DNA of 7,497 bases from JBCBWG01 sp964579305 (GCA_964579305.1 CAZOGY010000152.1:1-7497), one strand, 5' to 3'; numbered from the stretch's first letter, positions 1-6,232 are shown. A program made the numbers and translations. The notes: generated from the letters alone by a model not told the origin.

Positions 1-486
1 AACGTGAGACTTGCTGCGGCCGTGGTGGCCATCGGGTTCTTGATCGGGCCGATCGTGGCAACGGCCCTTTTTGCCATTGCGAATGTCGGCGTTGAGATGG
101 CGATGGGCGGCTGGAGTGAGGGCGTGCGGGCGATCAGACGTTTCCCGGAAATGATGATGGCGGTCTTTCTTGTTTCAACGCCGATTGTGTTGGCTTTCGT
201 GGGAGCGGGTTCGTTTGGGCTTGCGGCGGCGGTTTTGTTGCGCGGCCCGGTTGGCTATGGCGCCGCTTTCCTCGCCGGTGCAATTGCCGCTCTGATTGGC
301 GGACCCGTCGTCTATTTTCTTTTGCAAGGGCGGATTGTGTCAGATGTGCCATCGAAGATGGCTGTCGACGCGGCGGCTTACCTCGCCCTTGCGGTGCTGA
401 CGGGATTGGGCAGCATGATCGTTCGGGCGCTCTGTCGCGGGTTTGGCCTGTTCCGCGCGCGAGACGTCAACGGCGCCCATGCATAG
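1..486 (+). CDS. Small polytopic membrane protein, paralog 1 of 3 (5' end probably cut by window)
   Basis: I do not recognise a named family. The product is about 160 residues, rich in Ala, Gly, Val and Leu, with about four predicted membrane segments (roughly residues 4-28, 48-72, 78-108 and 122-145) and a short basic tail (RGFGLFRARD). An in-frame GTG at position 4 could start it. However, the window's first codon, AAC, aligns without gaps to the start of the third gene: NVRLAAAVVAIGFLIGPIVAT here against NWRRSLSVLALTFFVGPILGA there. In the third gene that N directly follows the start codon, so the true start here is probably one codon outside the window. The stop is TAG at 484-486. The next gene begins 80 nt downstream on the same strand. 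Function is unknown; an inner-membrane location is inferred from hydrophobicity. Confidence 0.72.
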   Translation, partial: NVRLAAAVVAIGFLIGPIVATALFAIANVGVEMAMGGWSEGVRAIRRFPEMMMAVFLVSTPIVLAFVGAGSFGLAAAVLLRGPVGYGAAFLAGAIAALIGGPVVYFLLQGRIVSDVPSKMAVDAAAYLALAVLTGLGSMIVRALCRGFGLFRARDVNGAHA

Positions 487-566
487 CGAACGGCGCAGAC
501 GGCAATTGAGACTCGCGGTAACGGGGCCTGGCGCTGGTTAACACGCAGGTATGTGGGGGATGAGGC

Positions 567-1025
567 ATGGCCAAGCCAGATGAGGGCATTTCGAATGGGC
601 AGCGGGCGCTTTGGACGTTTCTGCTCTATATGCTGATCGCGCCCTTTTTCGGGGCGTTGGCGGCCGTGGTTTTGCTTGCGGTCGGCATTCTTCTCGGACA
701 GGCCCCGGGGCCGTTTGGCCAGATCTCGCAAAGCGACGCCTTTGCGCAACTCGGCCCGATTGGCGTGACGGCCTTTGTCTGGTCTGTGATCCCGGCGGCG
801 CTGACGGCGATTGCGGTGCTGCCGACGGTGCTGAAACATGGCACGCTCGGCTGGTTCATGGCCGGCGCGGTCGGTGTGATCTGCTTCACGGCCGCAATCT
901 TGCTCTTTCCGTTTCCGACGGGCGGCTTTCAGCCCGTGATTGCTTTTCTGGCGGGGCTGATCGCCGTATTCTGCCGCAATCTCTTGATCAGGGCGGGCAT
1001 TCTCAAGCGCGAGGCCGTCGCGTGA
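567..1025 (+). CDS. Small polytopic membrane protein, paralog 2 of 3
   Basis: A 152-residue hydrophobic protein of no family I can name. About four membrane segments are visible (roughly residues 15-45, 68-90, 95-115 and 120-140) after a polar N-terminal stretch (MAKPDEGISNGQR). The ATG has a purine-rich GGGGGA at 555-560, 6 nt upstream. The motif LIAPFFGALAAV matches in place the FVGPILGAQF and LIGPIVATAL of the flanking genes, and a central LGWFMAGAVG and a closing R.GILKRE also line up. This suggests a more diverged third member of the same set. Its stop codon overlaps the start of the next gene (GTGA at 1022-1025), so the two are very likely translated from one mRNA. No enzymatic motif is visible, and the role is unknown. 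Confidence 0.8.
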   Translation: MAKPDEGISNGQRALWTFLLYMLIAPFFGALAAVVLLAVGILLGQAPGPFGQISQSDAFAQLGPIGVTAFVWSVIPAALTAIAVLPTVLKHGTLGWFMAGAVGVICFTAAILLFPFPTGGFQPVIAFLAGLIAVFCRNLLIRAGILKREAVA

Positions 1026-1537
1026 ATTGGCGGCGCAGTTTATCGGTTCTGGCGTTGACGTTTTTTGTCGGGCCTATTTTGGGTGCGCAGTTCGTCTTCT
1101 TGGCTGTATCTGCGGTCAATGCGCTCGACGCTGCCGTGCACGGATCGATGATCGAAGCGGTCCTTGGGTTGGCGATGGCGCCGGTGATTGGGCTGACTTT
1201 CACGCCGTTTGCGTTCGTTTTCGCGGGACCGGCCGCGCTGTTGGCAGGGCTTTGCGCGGGCCTTGCTGCAGGGCGCGGTGCACCATTTGGTTATTTGGCA
1301 GCCGTTGCCGTGGCCGTTTTGGCCAATCTGATCGCGACGCCGCTTTGGTTTGGCGCGTTTGAATTGAGCGAGGGCGGGCAAATTGGTGCAACGGCGATTG
1401 AGCGTGCGGCATCGCTGACCGCGGTGATGGTGATCGTCTCGTTGCCGGTCGCCGTCTCGTTGCGGTGGCTTGCTGGGCGTTTGGGCCTGGTTGGGCGGCG
1501 CGATCGCACCAGCGCGCCACCGTTTCCGCCGCGGTAG
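1022..1537 (+). CDS. Small polytopic membrane protein, paralog 3 of 3
   Basis: A 171-residue hydrophobic protein starting at GTG 1022, inside the 4-nt GTGA overlap with the preceding stop, with GAGG at 1011-1014 as a ribosome site 7 nt upstream. The frame is open further upstream (from 611), but that part is only a shadow of the preceding gene. About four membrane segments are seen (roughly residues 6-34, 46-78, 80-112 and 128-150), with a basic tail (LAGRLGLVGRRD). It aligns along its length with the first gene of the window: GPI near residue 18, a central TPF, GYLAAVAVAV against GYGAAFLAGA, and the closing GL...RRD. The coding end faces the oppositely oriented secreted-protein gene with a 29-nt gap, so transcription is convergent here. 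Function is unknown. Confidence 0.78.
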   Translation: MNWRRSLSVLALTFFVGPILGAQFVFLAVSAVNALDAAVHGSMIEAVLGLAMAPVIGLTFTPFAFVFAGPAALLAGLCAGLAAGRGAPFGYLAAVAVAVLANLIATPLWFGAFELSEGGQIGATAIERAASLTAVMVIVSLPVAVSLRWLAGRLGLVGRRDRTSAPPFPPR

Positions 1538-1566
1538 GCTTTTTGCGGGCATGGTTGGCTCTCGAT

Positions 1567-2091
1567 CTAGTTGACGAGAAGATCACAGTCCTGCCGCTGA
1601 CCTGCGTTGCGGGGTGGACGCCAGCCGGCATCGCGGGCTTGGCCCTCAGAGCAGAACCACCGTTCGCCGGCCGCAGTGTCGATCACGGTCTCAGCGTAGA
1701 AGCGCGAGCCGCGGACATGGTAGATCTTTGTCCGGTTGCCTTTGATGTCGCAGGTCGGATCGGGAATGCCGTTGGGCAATTCGCAATCGCGCCGGTCGTT
1801 GTGCGACGACTTGCCCGGCCGCCAGTTGCCAGGTCTGCGCCAGCCCGCCGCCTCAGCCTCCTTGGGGCTGCAAAACCAACGTTCCTTGCAATTGATTTTG
1901 ACGCGCGGATACATCGGATCGTCCGGCGTGAAGTAAATCCGTCCGTTTCTACTGATGTTGCCCTTGATATTGCACGTCGCGCTGGGCGGCTTACTGCAGT
2001 TCTGCTTTTTGTTATCGGCCTGTTTGCCCTGTGCAAGCGCACCGTTGTTGGCGAACAAGGCGAGTGCAAATGCAAAACATTTGAGACGCAT
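1567..2091 (-). CDS. Secreted protein with two sunset domains
   Basis: A 174-residue exported protein. MRLKCFAFALALFANNGALA is a typical signal peptide, with likely cleavage after residue 20 (ALA/Q). The mature part holds two copies of the sunset domain (CxIKGN ... ERWFCS ... AGWR). Copy 1 runs from C40 to W84 and copy 2 from C114 to W157. Copy 2 is canonical (CDIKGN, IYHVRGS, GERWFCSE, DAGWRPP). Copy 1 keeps the cysteines, CNIKGN and ERWFC but has lost the IYHxxGS/Y core. Eight mature cysteines suggest disulfides in the periplasm. Sunset domains occur in secreted proteins and at the ends of nucleases and ComEC-like proteins; their biochemical role is not settled. The frame also has an ATG at 2139, but the signal peptide and the promoter candidate at 2130-2158 both favour 2091. 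It is transcribed divergently from ruvB. Confidence 0.85.
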   Translation of the reverse strand: MRLKCFAFALALFANNGALAQGKQADNKKQNCSKPPSATCNIKGNISRNGRIYFTPDDPMYPRVKINCKERWFCSPKEAEAAGWRRPGNWRPGKSSHNDRRDCELPNGIPDPTCDIKGNRTKIYHVRGSRFYAETVIDTAAGERWFCSEGQARDAGWRPPRNAGQRQDCDLLVN

Positions 2092-2098
2092 GGGACAC

Positions 2099-2153
2099 CG
2101 CTGACGCAAATCGTGACGAGATATTCCGCAATAATGCAAATCAGGCGTCAGCG
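2099..2153. repeat. 9-bp perfect inverted repeat across the sunset-gene promoter
   Basis: CGCTGACGC (2099-2107) and GCGTCAGCG (2145-2153) are exact reverse complements 37 nt apart. One arm lies between the -35 and -10 candidates of the sunset-domain gene and the other lies just downstream of its inferred transcript start. GCAAATC also occurs twice between them (2106-2112 and 2136-2142). The layout would suit a pair of operator half-sites, but no regulator is identified. Confidence 0.4.
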
Positions 2154-2158
2154 TTCAA
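2130..2158 (-). promoter_or_regulatory. Candidate sigma70-type promoter of the sunset-domain gene
   Basis: On the minus strand TTGAAC (2153-2158) is followed after exactly 17 nt by ATTATT (2130-2135). This gives a transcript start near 2123 and a leader of about 30 nt before the ATG at 2091. It would place the alternative upstream ATG (2139) outside the transcript. It rests on sequence match only, so it is moderately weak evidence in this GC-rich DNA. Confidence 0.4.
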
Positions 2159-2202
2159 CAGCAGCTTGACCGGCCACACGAACCGGATCACCACTGCGTG
2201 CC

Positions 2203-3261
2203 ATGACAGACGATCGGCTCGTGACACCCGACCGGCGGGAGGGCGACCCGCTGGACGCTTCGATCCGCCCGCAGACGCTTGCCGATTTCATCGGGCAGGA
2301 GCAGGCGCGCGCAAACCTGCACATCTTCATTGAAGCCGCGAAGAAGCGCGGCGATGCGCTCGATCATGTGTTGTTCGTCGGCCCACCAGGCCTCGGCAAG
2401 ACGACGCTGGCGCAGATCATGGCGCGTGAATTAGGCGTCGGGTTCCGCGCGACCTCAGGGCCAGTGATCTCCAAGGCGGGTGACTTGGCGGCGCTTTTGA
2501 CCAACCTGGAAGACCGCGACGTCCTGTTCATCGACGAGATCCACCGGCTCAATCCGGCGGTGGAAGAGATCCTCTATCCCGCGATGGAAGATTATCAACT
2601 CGATCTGATTATTGGCGAGGGCCCAGCGGCGCGGTCGGTCAAGATCGATTTGGCAAAGTTCACGCTTGTTGCTGCGACGACGCGTGCGGGTCTGCTGACG
2701 ACGCCGTTGCGGGATCGGTTCGGTATCCCGATCCGGCTGAATTTTTATACCATCGATGAGCTGCAAATGGTCGTGGAGCGCGGGGCGCGCGTTCTTGGTG
2801 CGCCGATGCAACCCGATGGGGCCCGTGAGATCGCCAAGCGCGCGCGTGGCACGCCGCGGGTCGCTGGCCGTCTGCTGCGGCGGGTCCGCGACTTTGCGGC
2901 CGTGGCCGATGCTTTGGCGATCACGGCCGATGTTGCCGATCAGGCCTTGCGCATGCTGGAGGTGGACGATGCTGGCCTCGACGGGCTGGACCATCGCTAT
3001 CTCAATTGCATTGCGCGCGATTATGATGGCGGACCTGTCGGTATCGAAACAATTTCGGCAGCCCTGTCGGAGCCGCGCGACGCGCTCGAAGAGATTGTCG
3101 AGCCCTATCTGATGCAGCAAGGCTTTGTCGGGCGTACGCCGCGCGGTCGTGTGTTGACGTTGCGGGCCTACAAACACCTTGGACTCTCCGGCGGACCGAC
3201 GGCGGCGTTTGAACAAGCCGTGCTATTTGAGCCCGACAGCCCGTTCCCGAAGTCGTCCTGA
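2203..3261 (+). CDS. ruvB: Holliday junction branch migration helicase RuvB
   Basis: A 352-residue AAA+ ATPase that, as a hexameric ring loaded by RuvA, drives branch migration of Holliday junctions in recombinational repair; RuvC then cuts the junction. Walker A GPPGLGKTT is at residues 60-68, Walker B and the DEIH box at 107-114, sensor 1 AATTR at 157-161, the arginine-finger segment TPLRDRFG at 167-174 and sensor 2 GTPR at 217-220. The C-terminal winged helix, with RTPRGR near 311-316, is complete. Length and N-terminus (MTDDRLVTPDRR) match alphaproteobacterial RuvB, so ATG 2203 is used although no strong ribosome site precedes it. Its usual partners ruvC and ruvA are not directly upstream; a divergent secreted-protein gene is there instead. 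No convincing alphaproteobacterial LexA box was seen upstream. Confidence 0.98.
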   Translation: MTDDRLVTPDRREGDPLDASIRPQTLADFIGQEQARANLHIFIEAAKKRGDALDHVLFVGPPGLGKTTLAQIMARELGVGFRATSGPVISKAGDLAALLTNLEDRDVLFIDEIHRLNPAVEEILYPAMEDYQLDLIIGEGPAARSVKIDLAKFTLVAATTRAGLLTTPLRDRFGIPIRLNFYTIDELQMVVERGARVLGAPMQPDGAREIAKRARGTPRVAGRLLRRVRDFAAVADALAITADVADQALRMLEVDDAGLDGLDHRYLNCIARDYDGGPVGIETISAALSEPRDALEEIVEPYLMQQGFVGRTPRGRVLTLRAYKHLGLSGGPTAAFEQAVLFEPDSPFPKSS

Positions 3262-3307
3262 CTGTGAATTCGGCTGCGAACACATCCAGCGCACGAACTG
3301 GTCATGA

Positions 3308-3320
3308 TTGTCTGAGACAA
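3308..3320. promoter_or_regulatory. 13-bp dyad between ruvB and the phosphoesterase gene
   Basis: TTGTCTGAGACAA has perfect 6-bp arms around one central G. It lies 46 nt after the ruvB stop. It could be a protein-binding site or a small mRNA hairpin; it has no T-tract and so is not a clear terminator. Confidence 0.25.
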
Positions 3321-3433
3321 CGCATGCTGGTGTCTCGGCGCAGGCCAGTGCGGGCTGTGGACTTGAGGATGATCCGCTCGAACGTGTTCGCCGTCGCGGT
3401 CATACGGTCGGATCAGCATCCTCTGTCATTTTG

Positions 3434-3449
3434 GAAATAGAGCTATTTC
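3434..3449. promoter_or_regulatory. AT-rich near-palindrome upstream of the phosphoesterase gene
   Basis: GAAATAGAGCTATTTC has perfect 7-bp arms around a central AG. It sits 61 nt before the GTG start of the phosphoesterase and is strikingly AT-rich for this GC-rich DNA, so it could be an operator. No convincing -35/-10 pair was found beside it. Confidence 0.3.
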
Positions 3450-3499
3450 ATCCGATCGGGAGGTCGCCAATCGGTTCCGTATGCTCGGATGAATGCTCC

Positions 3500-3505
3500 A
3501 GGAGG
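3500..3505 (+). promoter_or_regulatory. Strong ribosome binding site that sets the phosphoesterase start
   Basis: AGGAGG lies 5 nt before GTG 3511. It falls inside the longer reading frame that begins at ATG 3493, so the GTG is the better start; it also puts the twin-arginine motif right at the N-terminus. Confidence 0.7.
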
Positions 3506-3510
3506 CGTTG

Positions 3511-4452
3511 GTGCTGACACGTCGGCGCGTGCTCTACGGGATCGGAACGGCAGCAGCGGGTGGGCTGGGCGCGGGTGGCTATGCGTTTGCCATCGAACCT
3601 GAGCGCACAGTGGTATCCACCTACCGGCCGCAGATCTCAAGTTGGCCAGATGCGCTGTCCTTGCGCATTGCCGTTCTCGCCGATCCCCATATCGGCCAAC
3701 CTCATCTGACCATGGCGCATCTGGAGCGCATCGTTTCTCAAACCAATGCGCTGCAGCCCGATCTGGTCTTGTTGCTTGGCGATTTTGAGGTCTCGCACCG
3801 GCTGTCTCAGCGCTATCCGAAACACGTTTGGACGCGGGCGCTGGCGCGGCTTCGCGCTCCGCTTGGCATTTTCGCGGTGCTGGGCAACCACGACTGGTGG
3901 GAGGACATCACGCTGCAGCGAACGCGCAAAGGTCCAACACCCGTGGGGCTTGCGCTGGAAGCGGCGGGGATCGCGGTGCTCGAAAACGACGCCATCCGGC
4001 TGGTGCATGACGGGCGGCCGTTCTGGCTGTTGGGGCTTGGCGATCAGTGGGCCTTCTTTCTCGATGCACAGGGTAGGCCGCGTCAAAGCCGGTTTGGGTT
4101 TTTCGGTGTCGACGACTTGCCGGCCACGCTGTCGAAATTGACAGATGACGCGCCCGCGATCCTGATGGCCCACGAACCGGATATTTTTCCAAACGTGCCC
4201 TCCCGCGTGGCTCTGACGCTGTCAGGTCATACCCATGGCGGCCAGGTCAACATGTTGGGATGGACGCCCATCGTTCCGTCAAAATACGGCAGCCGCTACG
4301 CCTATGGTCATGTTGTGGAGCGGGCACGCGATCAGGGCGAGCGCCATCTCATCGTGTCTGGCGGACTGGGATGCAGCGGCCTACCGATCCGTTTTGGGCG
4401 GCCGCCAGAAATCGTAATCGTCGAACTTGGCGGCGTCATCGCGTCGGCGTGA
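3511..4452 (+). CDS. Tat-targeted calcineurin-like metallophosphoesterase (YkuE/YaeI-like)
   Basis: A 313-residue protein. The N-terminus TRRRVLYG (residues 3-10), followed by an Ala/Gly-rich hydrophobic stretch to about residue 28, fits a twin-arginine signal or anchor (T-R-R-x-V-L), so the enzyme probably acts in the periplasm. All five metal-site blocks of the family are present: ADPH (57-60, D58/H60), GD (90-91), GNHD (125-128), H221 in MAHEP, and GHTHGGQ (239-245). The short loops resemble the YkuE/YaeI group of membrane-associated phosphoesterases. Related enzymes include chlamydial LpxG, but the substrate cannot be read from this sequence. Start GTG 3511 is chosen for its AGGAGG site; ATG 3493 would add six residues. 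The next gene follows 26 nt after the stop, suggesting co-transcription. Confidence 0.93.
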   Translation: MLTRRRVLYGIGTAAAGGLGAGGYAFAIEPERTVVSTYRPQISSWPDALSLRIAVLADPHIGQPHLTMAHLERIVSQTNALQPDLVLLLGDFEVSHRLSQRYPKHVWTRALARLRAPLGIFAVLGNHDWWEDITLQRTRKGPTPVGLALEAAGIAVLENDAIRLVHDGRPFWLLGLGDQWAFFLDAQGRPRQSRFGFFGVDDLPATLSKLTDDAPAILMAHEPDIFPNVPSRVALTLSGHTHGGQVNMLGWTPIVPSKYGSRYAYGHVVERARDQGERHLIVSGGLGCSGLPIRFGRPPEIVIVELGGVIASA

Positions 4453-4478
4453 GAACGGATCATCAGGGGACATGCGGC

Positions 4479-5384
4479 ATGACGCAGGACAGGCAGCCCC
4501 ATCGCAAACCATTGGCTTCGCAATACCGGGTGCGGCTTGATGCGCTTGTTGCGGCGAATGGGCGCAACGCGGTTATTCTGCGTCGCGGCCCTCGGACGCA
4601 CTATCAACTGATCAACTGGGATACGCTCTCAGACGTGTTCTTGCCGGGGCAGTGGATGCACGGCGGAATCCGGCTATTCGATTTGTCACCGGATGGGCGT
4701 TATCTGCTCTATTTTGCGCAGCAGTTTCGCCGTTACGGTGACCGCGCGCGCGATGGCCAGAGCGATCCGGCGCCCGGTTATGAGCCGCTAAGCACACAGC
4801 GGCCGAAAAAGCGGCGGCACCGGCGCAAGCTGCCACGCTATCAGCGCGAATTTTCCTACGACGGGCTCGCCGGCGCCGGGCCGCGCGCGATTGGCCAGAC
4901 GTGGACCGCGATTAGCCGGCCGCCATACTTCAGCGCGCTCGCGGTGTGGCCGACGATTGGGACGCACGATGCTGGTGCCCTGTTTGCGGATGCGCGCACG
5001 ATCGTTCTGCTCAAGCGCGAGGATGCGCTGCTGCCAAAGGTCAACGTGACGATGCCGGGGTGGCTGTCGCTGCAGTCGTATTTCTCGCCAGCCTATCAGG
5101 GCCAGCTTGTGTCGGCGTCGGCAATGCCGCTGAGCCCGACGGGCGCGGACAAGCGAGAGATCGCCGTTGCGCTTCGTTCGTCCGGAGTGCGGTGGATTGA
5201 ATGGATCTGGCTCGATCCGCACCGTGGCGGTGTCGTCTTTGCCTGCGATGGCCGCGTTTATCGCGCCAGTGCGGACGATTGCGCAGACCCTGCGACTTTG
5301 CTTCAGAACGCGCGGATGCTTGCTGACTTCACGGCAAGCACGTTTGAAGCGATCGCGCCCCCGGCATCGGCCATGCGCTGGTAG
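4479..5384 (+). CDS. Conserved protein of unknown function with WTAISRPP signature
   Basis: A 301-residue, apparently cytoplasmic protein: no signal peptide or membrane segment is seen. ATG 4479 has AGGGGA at 4465-4470, 8 nt upstream. The frame is open back to 4260, but that part only shadows the phosphoesterase gene. Landmarks in order are RRGPRTHYQLINWD (35-48), GGIRLFDLSPDGRYLLYFA (62-80), a very basic linker RPKKRRHRRK (108-117), TWTAISRPPYFSALAVWP (141-158) and GALFAD (166-171). I recall uncharacterised bacterial proteins sharing the DLSPDG...YFA...TWTAiSRPPYfsALalWP pattern, but I know no function or domain name. SPDGRYLLYFA resembles a beta-propeller strand motif, which is only a hint. 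It lies 26 nt after the phosphoesterase and 32 nt before ybgC, so all three are probably one transcript. Confidence 0.85.
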   Translation: MTQDRQPHRKPLASQYRVRLDALVAANGRNAVILRRGPRTHYQLINWDTLSDVFLPGQWMHGGIRLFDLSPDGRYLLYFAQQFRRYGDRARDGQSDPAPGYEPLSTQRPKKRRHRRKLPRYQREFSYDGLAGAGPRAIGQTWTAISRPPYFSALAVWPTIGTHDAGALFADARTIVLLKREDALLPKVNVTMPGWLSLQSYFSPAYQGQLVSASAMPLSPTGADKREIAVALRSSGVRWIEWIWLDPHRGGVVFACDGRVYRASADDCADPATLLQNARMLADFTASTFEAIAPPASAMRW

Positions 5385-5416
5385 GCGGCGCGCCATGGGA
5401 CGGGGGCCGACGCGGC

Positions 5417-5908
5417 ATGAGCACAGATAACGGCGGGCAAGCCTGGCCTGATCTTTCCGGTCGTCTGGTGCGCAGCGAGGCTGGCGTCCACCACGTCCTG
5501 CCGGTGCGGGTGTATTTCGAGGACACCGATTTTTCCGGCGTCGTCTATCACGCCACCTATTTGCGCTGGTGTGAGCGAGGTCGTTCAGACTTTCTGCGAC
5601 TGCTGGGCAATTCGCATCAGGATTTGCTGACTGGCGCGAGCGGGGACGTGCCCGGTGCGTTTGTCGTGCGGCGCATGAGCCTGGATTTCCTCAAGCCAGC
5701 GCGGATCGACGAGGTTTTGGAAGTGGAAACGCGCACGGCTGACATTGGCGGCGCCAGCCTGACGCTTGATCAGGCGATCCTGCGCGATGGCAAAACCGTC
5801 TTTGAAGCCAATGTGACGGTCGTGCTGATCAGTCTGGAAGGCAAGCCAATGCGGATCAGCGCTGCGCTGCGCGAGGCGGTGCAGGCCGCGGCCCAAGACG
5901 CGACCTGA
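5417..5908 (+). CDS. ybgC: Tol-Pal associated acyl-CoA thioesterase YbgC
   Basis: A 163-residue hotdog-fold thioesterase of the YbgC/4-hydroxybenzoyl-CoA thioesterase type, which hydrolyses acyl-CoA and is usually encoded beside tolQ. The active-site segment VYFEDTDFSGVVYHATYLRW spans residues 32-51. D38 is the expected catalytic aspartate and H45 follows in the usual VVYH context. RRMSLDFLKPARIDEVLEVET matches the conserved central strand and helix region. The N-terminus (WPDLSGRLVRS before LPVRVYFEDTD) matches longer alphaproteobacterial forms, supporting ATG 5417, although the ribosome site (a GGGGG at 5402-5406) is ordinary. It ends 19 nt from the stop of a converging small gene, which separates it from tolQ. 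How the thioesterase activity serves the Tol-Pal system is not well understood. Confidence 0.95.
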   Translation: MSTDNGGQAWPDLSGRLVRSEAGVHHVLPVRVYFEDTDFSGVVYHATYLRWCERGRSDFLRLLGNSHQDLLTGASGDVPGAFVVRRMSLDFLKPARIDEVLEVETRTADIGGASLTLDQAILRDGKTVFEANVTVVLISLEGKPMRISAALREAVQAAAQDAT

Positions 5909-5927
5909 ACCACCTGCATGCGCGTGA

Positions 5928-6218
5928 TTAGCGACGGCGCAGACGCCGTTTCAGCTTGAGATGATTGGGGGGACACGACAGGCACTGCGGGCCTGGGATC
6001 GGTTTTGGAATTGGCTTTAGGCCTTCCAGTTTAAAGCTGCGGTATGCCTTGCCGATCTGCAGGTTGCGGCGGAGTTCGCCGGCGCGGACGGCGTCACGTA
6101 GCGCTTGTTTTTGCGCAGCCGTCAGCGCGTGGGCGGGATCGGGCGTGATCAGGGCTGCACCCCAAATGGTCGTGAAGCTGAGCGCGAGCACAGCCGTCGC
6201 GGAAAATGCGCGGATCAT
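5928..6218 (-). CDS. Small secreted basic protein with a CxxC motif
   Basis: A 96-residue protein of no family I recognise. Residues 1-31 form a good signal peptide (MIRAF, a hydrophobic core, then PAHA before LTAAQK). The mature part has a predicted helix (AAQKQALRDAVRAGELRRNLQ), a proline run (KPIPKPIPGP, 68-77), CLSC (79-82) and a very basic end (KLKRRLRRR). The frame extends back to an ATG at 6296, but ATG 6218 gives the signal peptide directly and has AGGAG at 6228-6232, 9 nt upstream, which decides the start. It is antisense-oriented between ybgC and tolQ and converges on ybgC. A role in the envelope is plausible from export and location, but it is inference. Confidence 0.75.
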   Translation of the reverse strand: MIRAFSATAVLALSFTTIWGAALITPDPAHALTAAQKQALRDAVRAGELRRNLQIGKAYRSFKLEGLKPIPKPIPGPQCLSCPPNHLKLKRRLRRR

Positions 6219-6227
6219 TTCTGAAAT

Positions 6228-6232
6228 CTCCT
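6228..6232 (-). promoter_or_regulatory. Ribosome binding site that sets the small secreted protein start
   Basis: AGGAG on the minus strand lies 9 nt before the ATG at 6218. It supports this start over the ATG at 6296 in the same frame, which would bury the signal peptide. Confidence 0.6.

Noticed and set aside
611..1021. N-terminal extension of the third membrane protein
   Set aside because: The translated extension is Gly/Arg/Cys-rich, overlaps the second gene completely, and alignment with the first paralog places the start at 1022.
1538..1566. Terminator between the convergent third membrane-protein gene and sunset-domain gene
   Set aside because: A CTTTTTG run is present, but the only stem nearby is 4 bp (CCGC/GCGG), too weak to support a terminator.
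2153..2167. Possible alphaproteobacterial LexA box (GTTC-N7-GTTC) before ruvB
   Set aside because: Only the first GTTC is present; the second half reads GCTT, which is too weak to call.
1465..2169. Long plus-strand frame of 234 codons opposite the sunset-domain gene
   Set aside because: It is antisense to a protein with a signal peptide and two recognisable domains; its own translation shows no motif and it is a GC-rich shadow frame.
3308..3517. 69-codon plus-strand frame after ruvB
   Set aside because: No motif, and no good ribosome site; it runs into the phosphoesterase start in a different frame.
4260..4478. N-terminal extension of the WTAISRPP protein
   Set aside because: It lies inside the phosphoesterase coding region in another frame; ATG 4479 has a fitting ribosome site.
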